Virus record (IMG/VR): IMGVR_UViG_3300035703_000108
Location: 1-57,640 of that record
Strand: one strand, 5' to 3'
Source: a virus
Length of the DNA: 57,640 bases
Shown: in pieces, positions 54,477 to 57,640 of the stretch
How the letters are laid out: every line of letters begins with the position of its first letter
How positions within the stretch are numbered: position 1 is the stretch's first letter
Program-made: the position numbers and the translations under genes
Notes under the pieces: generated by a model
Database searches by the model: none
What the model was told of the DNA's origin: nothing
Seen by the model: the letters and a program-made list of their open reading frames with translations, nothing else

Positions 54477-55835
54477 GTGACCTTCAAACCCCACGACTAC
54501 CAGCAAGAGGCGATGGCGCACCTGTACAAGGTGCGCCGGAGCGCTCTGTGGATGCCCATGGGCGGCGGGAAGACCGTCACCACCCTGACCGCGCTGGACA
54601 ACCTGAACGTGGTCGAGGATGTCTTCCCCGCGCTCGTGCTGGCGCCGCTGCGCGTCGCGCGGGCAACGTGGCCGGAGGAAGTCGCCAAGTGGCCGCACCT
54701 CAAGCACCTGCGCGTCAGTGTCATCAGCGGCACGCCCAAGCAGCGTGAGCGCGCGCTTGCCAAGGATGCGGACATCTACTGCACGAACTACGACAACCTC
54801 GTCTGGCTGCGCAAGGAGCTGGGCGACACGTGGCCCTTCAAGACGGTCGTGGCCGACGAGTTCACGCGCCTCAAGTCCTTCCGCCTGCGGCAAGGCGGCA
54901 GCCGCGCGCGGGCGCTGGGTCAGGTGGCGCACAGCCACGTCAGCCGGTTCATCGGTCTGACCGGCACCCCTGCGCCCAACGGCGTGAAGGATCTCTGGGG
55001 TCAAATTTGGATGCTCGATCAAGGCGAGCGGCTGGGCCGCACGTTCAGCGCCTTTGAGCAGCGGTGGTTCCGCAAGGGGTACGACGGGTACAGCCTCGTG
55101 CCCTACGACCACACGCAGGCTGAGGTCGAGGACAAGCTGCGCGACATCTGCCTCACGGTTAAGGGGCTGGATGTGGACGAGCCGATCGTCAACCCGATCT
55201 ACGTTGATCTGCCGCCCATGGCGCGCAAGGTGTACGACGCGATGGAGGTTGAGATGTTCGCCGTCCTGAACGACGAGGGTGTCGAGGCGGCCAACGCGGC
55301 GGTGCGCACCCAGAAGTGCTTGCAACTCGCCAACGGCGCGCTGTACATCGACGAGAACGGCAACTGGGAGGAAGCACATGCCGCAAAGCTCGACGCCCTC
55401 GAAAGCATCATCGAAGAGGCGAACGGCGCGGCGGTTCTCGTTGCCTACAATTTCAAGCACGATCTTCAGCGGCTACAATCTCGTTTCCGTCAAGGTCGGG
55501 TGCTGGACGCTGACCCTGACACGATCAAGCAGTGGAACGCAGGAAAAATTCCGCTGCTATTCGCTCACCCTGCATCGGCGGGACACGGACTGAACCTCGC
55601 CGACGGGGGCAACATTCTCGCCTTCTTCGGCGTCAACTGGTCGCTTGAAGAGCACATGCAGATCATCGAGCGCATCGGCCCGATGCGCCAGAAGCAGGCG
55701 GGCTATGACCGACCGGTCTTCGTCTACCCGATCCTCGCGCGGGGCACCGTGGACGATCTGGTCATGGAGCGTCTGTCGAGCAAGCGCAGCGTCCAAGAGG
55801 TGCTGCTGGAAGCGATGAAGCGGAGGAAGAAATGA
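54477..55835 (+). CDS. SNF2-type DEAD/DEAH-like helicase (452 aa)
   Basis: GTG start after AGGGAGTGGTGACCGC. Motif I MPMGGGKTVTTLTAL (Walker A); Ia ALVLAPLRVARATWPEEVA; II VVADEFTRLKS (DE-x-[TS]); III LTGTPAPNGVKDLWGQIWML; IV-VI VLVAYNFKHDLQRLQ, then the QIIERIGPMRQK arginine motif. This is the short SNF2-family helicase common in phage replication operons next to VRR-NUC. It ends five bases before the converging 501-aa gene. Confidence 0.9.
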   Translation: MTFKPHDYQQEAMAHLYKVRRSALWMPMGGGKTVTTLTALDNLNVVEDVFPALVLAPLRVARATWPEEVAKWPHLKHLRVSVISGTPKQRERALAKDADIYCTNYDNLVWLRKELGDTWPFKTVVADEFTRLKSFRLRQGGSRARALGQVAHSHVSRFIGLTGTPAPNGVKDLWGQIWMLDQGERLGRTFSAFEQRWFRKGYDGYSLVPYDHTQAEVEDKLRDICLTVKGLDVDEPIVNPIYVDLPPMARKVYDAMEVEMFAVLNDEGVEAANAAVRTQKCLQLANGALYIDENGNWEEAHAAKLDALESIIEEANGAAVLVAYNFKHDLQRLQSRFRQGRVLDADPDTIKQWNAGKIPLLFAHPASAGHGLNLADGGNILAFFGVNWSLEEHMQIIERIGPMRQKQAGYDRPVFVYPILARGTVDDLVMERLSSKRSVQEVLLEAMKRRKK

Positions 55836-55840
55836 ACCCG

Positions 55841-57346
55841 CTACACCTCGTACTTGTCCGACAGCTCCGCGAGGCCGCCTTCCGCCATCAACGGTATGTT
55901 ACCCTCGTAGAACATGCGCAGGACTTCCGCTGGACTTACACCGAGGGCTTGCGCGGTCACGTTGATGCGCTCGTTCATAAGTTCAGGAACCGTCTTGGTT
56001 GCTGAAGCAAGGCCCGTGTCGGCCCCCGATCCGAACCAACCAAGCGACTGCATCGGACCCGGCGCGATCGCGGCTTGCCGTGCGGCCTCAAACGTGACGT
56101 CGGCCATCGGGCCGTACTCAACCTGCATCTTGCGACCGCCGCTCATGGCCGACTGCAAGCTGTCTTGGATGTCCGTGGCTGGGTTGAACTCAGCGGTCTC
56201 CGCGTACCGCGCACGGGCCTCCGGCGTGCGGAACCAGCTAGGGCTAATCGACCCCGGCTCAACCTCATTCATAGCGAGTAGCGCGCCACGGATGTTGTGC
56301 GTGTCAGCGGTAACGTAGCCAAGATCCCCCGCAGTGTTAGGGAGAAAGGCGCTGGGCTTGGGGTTGGTGAACGGGTCGTGCTTGCCCGCGAACATCTGCC
56401 CAGCCAAGTCTTGGTGCGAACCCATCATGTTGTAGCCACGAGCGTTTCCGAACTGGTCGTAAAGTTCACCGGAAATAGGCACACCTTTGTCTCGCAGGTA
56501 CATGAGCAAACTGGCGTTACGCATGTTCTGCTCGGTATTGGTCCGAGGGGACGTACCTGCGAAGGCTGGTGCGAAGTTTTCCGTAAGGGACCGGGTAGCG
56601 TCACCCTGCGGGACGTCTACGGCTTCGAGGCCGCGCACAATCGGTGCGGTGTGGTAGAAGTACTCTTGCGCCGTCCCGCGACCCTGCTGTGCTTTCTCGG
56701 CCAGCCGCCCTGCGATTTGAGGGGTAAGGTCGATGACGTTGCGCATACGATCCCCGAGGGGGTACGCCGCGCCAGCTTGCGCGCGGGGGAGCGCGGCCTG
56801 TACGACTGCGGGGTCGGTCTGCGGCAAGATGCGCGGGGTCTCTTCGTACGCGGCTTGGCTGAGATCGAAAACAGGCTCGGTGCCGGTCGGCTGCGTGCGC
56901 AGCTTTGGATCGACTTCCATCTCCTTAGCCTTAAGGCGCAGGACTTCCTGCCCTACGTCGGCTTTTCCGGTGATGCCGAATGTAGGCACACCTTCTGGCT
57001 TCACCGAAAAGCCTTTGATCTCTTCGGCAGGCTTGTCTTTTTTCTTAGCTTCTGAGGCGGCAGTTTGCAGCGCACCTTTTTTCTTCTTAGGCGCAGGGGC
57101 TGCGGGACGGGCCGCGAGCGGCTTATCTTTCGGCTTCGGGGGCGTTGCGGCTTGCTGGAGCGCGCGCCCAGCGGGGTTGTCGGACAGGCCTTTGATAGGC
57201 TCGAACCCCTCGCGCTTCAAACCCTTGCGCACCGCCGTCGGTGTAGCGCCGTCGCCGAGGGCTTTGCTGATCTTACGAATAGCCGGTGCAGCGGCGTCGC
57301 CGAACTCTTTGGTGAGCAGTTGCAGCAGTTCCGAAAGCGCAGACAT
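55841..57346 (-). CDS. Last gene of the late block, DUF7178-like virion protein (501 aa)
   Basis: An N-terminal coiled coil (LSELLQLLTKEFGDAAAPAI) is followed by a Lys/Pro-rich linker (60-110) and a large domain with LGDRMRNVIDLTPQIAGRLA, YFYHTAPIVRGLEAVDVPQG and GNARGYNMMGSHQDLAGQMF. I know this as a DUF7178-like protein in environmental podovirus-like genomes; a metalloprotease-like HQDLA is not convincing. It begins 12 bases after the 1082-aa gene stop across the circular joint. Probably an internal virion protein. Confidence 0.55.
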   Translation of the reverse strand: MSALSELLQLLTKEFGDAAAPAIRKISKALGDGATPTAVRKGLKREGFEPIKGLSDNPAGRALQQAATPPKPKDKPLAARPAAPAPKKKKGALQTAASEAKKKDKPAEEIKGFSVKPEGVPTFGITGKADVGQEVLRLKAKEMEVDPKLRTQPTGTEPVFDLSQAAYEETPRILPQTDPAVVQAALPRAQAGAAYPLGDRMRNVIDLTPQIAGRLAEKAQQGRGTAQEYFYHTAPIVRGLEAVDVPQGDATRSLTENFAPAFAGTSPRTNTEQNMRNASLLMYLRDKGVPISGELYDQFGNARGYNMMGSHQDLAGQMFAGKHDPFTNPKPSAFLPNTAGDLGYVTADTHNIRGALLAMNEVEPGSISPSWFRTPEARARYAETAEFNPATDIQDSLQSAMSGGRKMQVEYGPMADVTFEAARQAAIAPGPMQSLGWFGSGADTGLASATKTVPELMNERINVTAQALGVSPAEVLRMFYEGNIPLMAEGGLAELSDKYEV

Positions 57347-57640
57347 ACGTTAAACCCTTTACTTGCCGCGACGGAGTTTAGACACTCCGGGGACCTTCTT
57401 CACCACGAAACTGCCCGCGCGCCCAACACCGCGCGCAACGGGATAGCCCACCGCGCCGAGAGCGCCCTCCCTCGCGACGCTGGCTGGGATGTCGCTAATG
57501 CTGCCAGCGTCACCCGCGCCGTAAACCCCGCCCTGCCCGGTTGCCAAGGCAGCTTCGTAAGCGACACGCGCGCGAGGTGTCATTTGGGCAACGCGAGCGG
57601 CTGACAGACCTTGCAAGCCGGGGACGGCGGACGTCAGCAC
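57333..57640. repeat. Terminal overlap, right copy (long allele)
   Basis: Repeats bases 1-245 but has 63 extra bases at 57459-57521. The extra block is in frame and bounded by CGCGCCG words. It marks the wrap-around of a circular or circularly permuted genome and a second allele of the same locus. Confidence 0.9.
57359..57640 (-). CDS. C-terminal part of the 1082-aa virion protein, long allele (partial)
   Basis: Encodes the same C-terminus as 27-3275 but with 21 extra residues, GDAGSISDIPASVAREGALG plus A, between VYGA and VGYPVARG. It is cut by the window end. It is not a separate gene: it represents the wrap-around copy of the left-end gene, so only one gene should be counted. The extra residues lie in the hydrophobic Gly/Ala part of the tail. 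Confidence 0.85.
   Translation of the reverse strand: MLTSAVPGLQGLSAARVAQMTPRARVAYEAALATGQGGVYGAGDAGSISDIPASVAREGALGAVGYPVARGVGRAGSFVVKKVPGVSKLRRGK

Noticed and set aside
57359-57640. A second, paralogous virion gene at the right end
   Set aside because: It is the wrap-around copy of the left-end gene with an indel, not a separate gene.
1-57640. Temperate lifestyle or attachment sites suggested by the Cro-like gene
   Set aside because: No integrase, excisionase or att-like repeats were seen; small HTH genes also occur in lytic phages.
1-57640. tRNA genes and CRISPR arrays
   Set aside because: No cloverleaf-like segments with CCA-like ends and no regularly spaced repeats were recognised by reading; a tRNAscan-SE run would settle the first.

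Overview
The window is a complete, circularly closing genome of a tailed phage (class Caudoviricetes). The last 308 bases (57333-57640) repeat the first 245 bases, apart from one 63-base in-frame block, so the genome unit is about 57.3-57.4 kb. The virion genes point to a short-tailed (podovirus-like) particle. There is an 848-residue portal, an SU10-type adaptor, a P22 gp10-like hub and several large internal or injection-type proteins, but no tail tube, sheath or tape-measure gene. A GapR-family protein, the high GC content and the codon use suggest an alphaproteobacterial host, perhaps an aquatic Sphingomonad, Rhodobacter or Caulobacter relative. I see no integrase, excisionase, transposase, phage RNA polymerase, tRNA or CRISPR array, so a strictly lytic life style is likely. 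The only repressor-like gene is a small Cro/YdaS-type HTH.

Layout. Two blocks diverge from a regulatory region at 34986-35303. The leftward (minus) block runs from 34985 down to 27 and, through the circle, on to 55841. In order it holds a zinc-binding/winged-helix protein, the terminase subunits, portal, a candidate Acb2-type anti-CBASS protein, a GroES-like co-chaperonin, scaffold, capsid and decoration proteins, small basic proteins, tail accessory proteins, two S74-chaperoned tail fibres, a lysis group (GH19 endolysin and several one- or two-helix membrane proteins), adaptor, tail protein, hub and the internal virion proteins. Two endonuclease genes sit inside it: an HNH/AP2 gene on the opposite strand at 11029-11568 and an endonuclease VII-like gene at 24859-25470.

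The rightward (plus) block, 35304-55835, is early and replicative. It starts with small unknown proteins and HTH proteins. Next come a G-rich non-coding tract (37600-37960), a nuclease, a stand-alone DnaA domain IV-like protein, and about twenty tiny translationally coupled genes with duplicated cassettes. The replication core follows: AEP-type primase-helicase, DUF2800 nuclease, DUF2815 ssDNA-binding protein, GapR, HTH protein, family A DNA polymerase, Mom-like DNA-modification protein, VRR-NUC nuclease and SNF2-type helicase. The two blocks converge at 55835/55841 with 5 bases between stop codons. One minus-strand gene (39007-39657) interrupts the early block.

Regulation. Five early transcription units share a promoter of the form TTGCAA-N16/17-hexamer-N6-ATCAGCAACGCA, followed by an ACAGGAG ribosome-binding site. 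Several genes have hairpins that overlap their ribosome-binding sites. The most elaborate is a nested, possibly pseudoknotted leader at 50288-50427 in front of the HTH/DNA polymerase genes.
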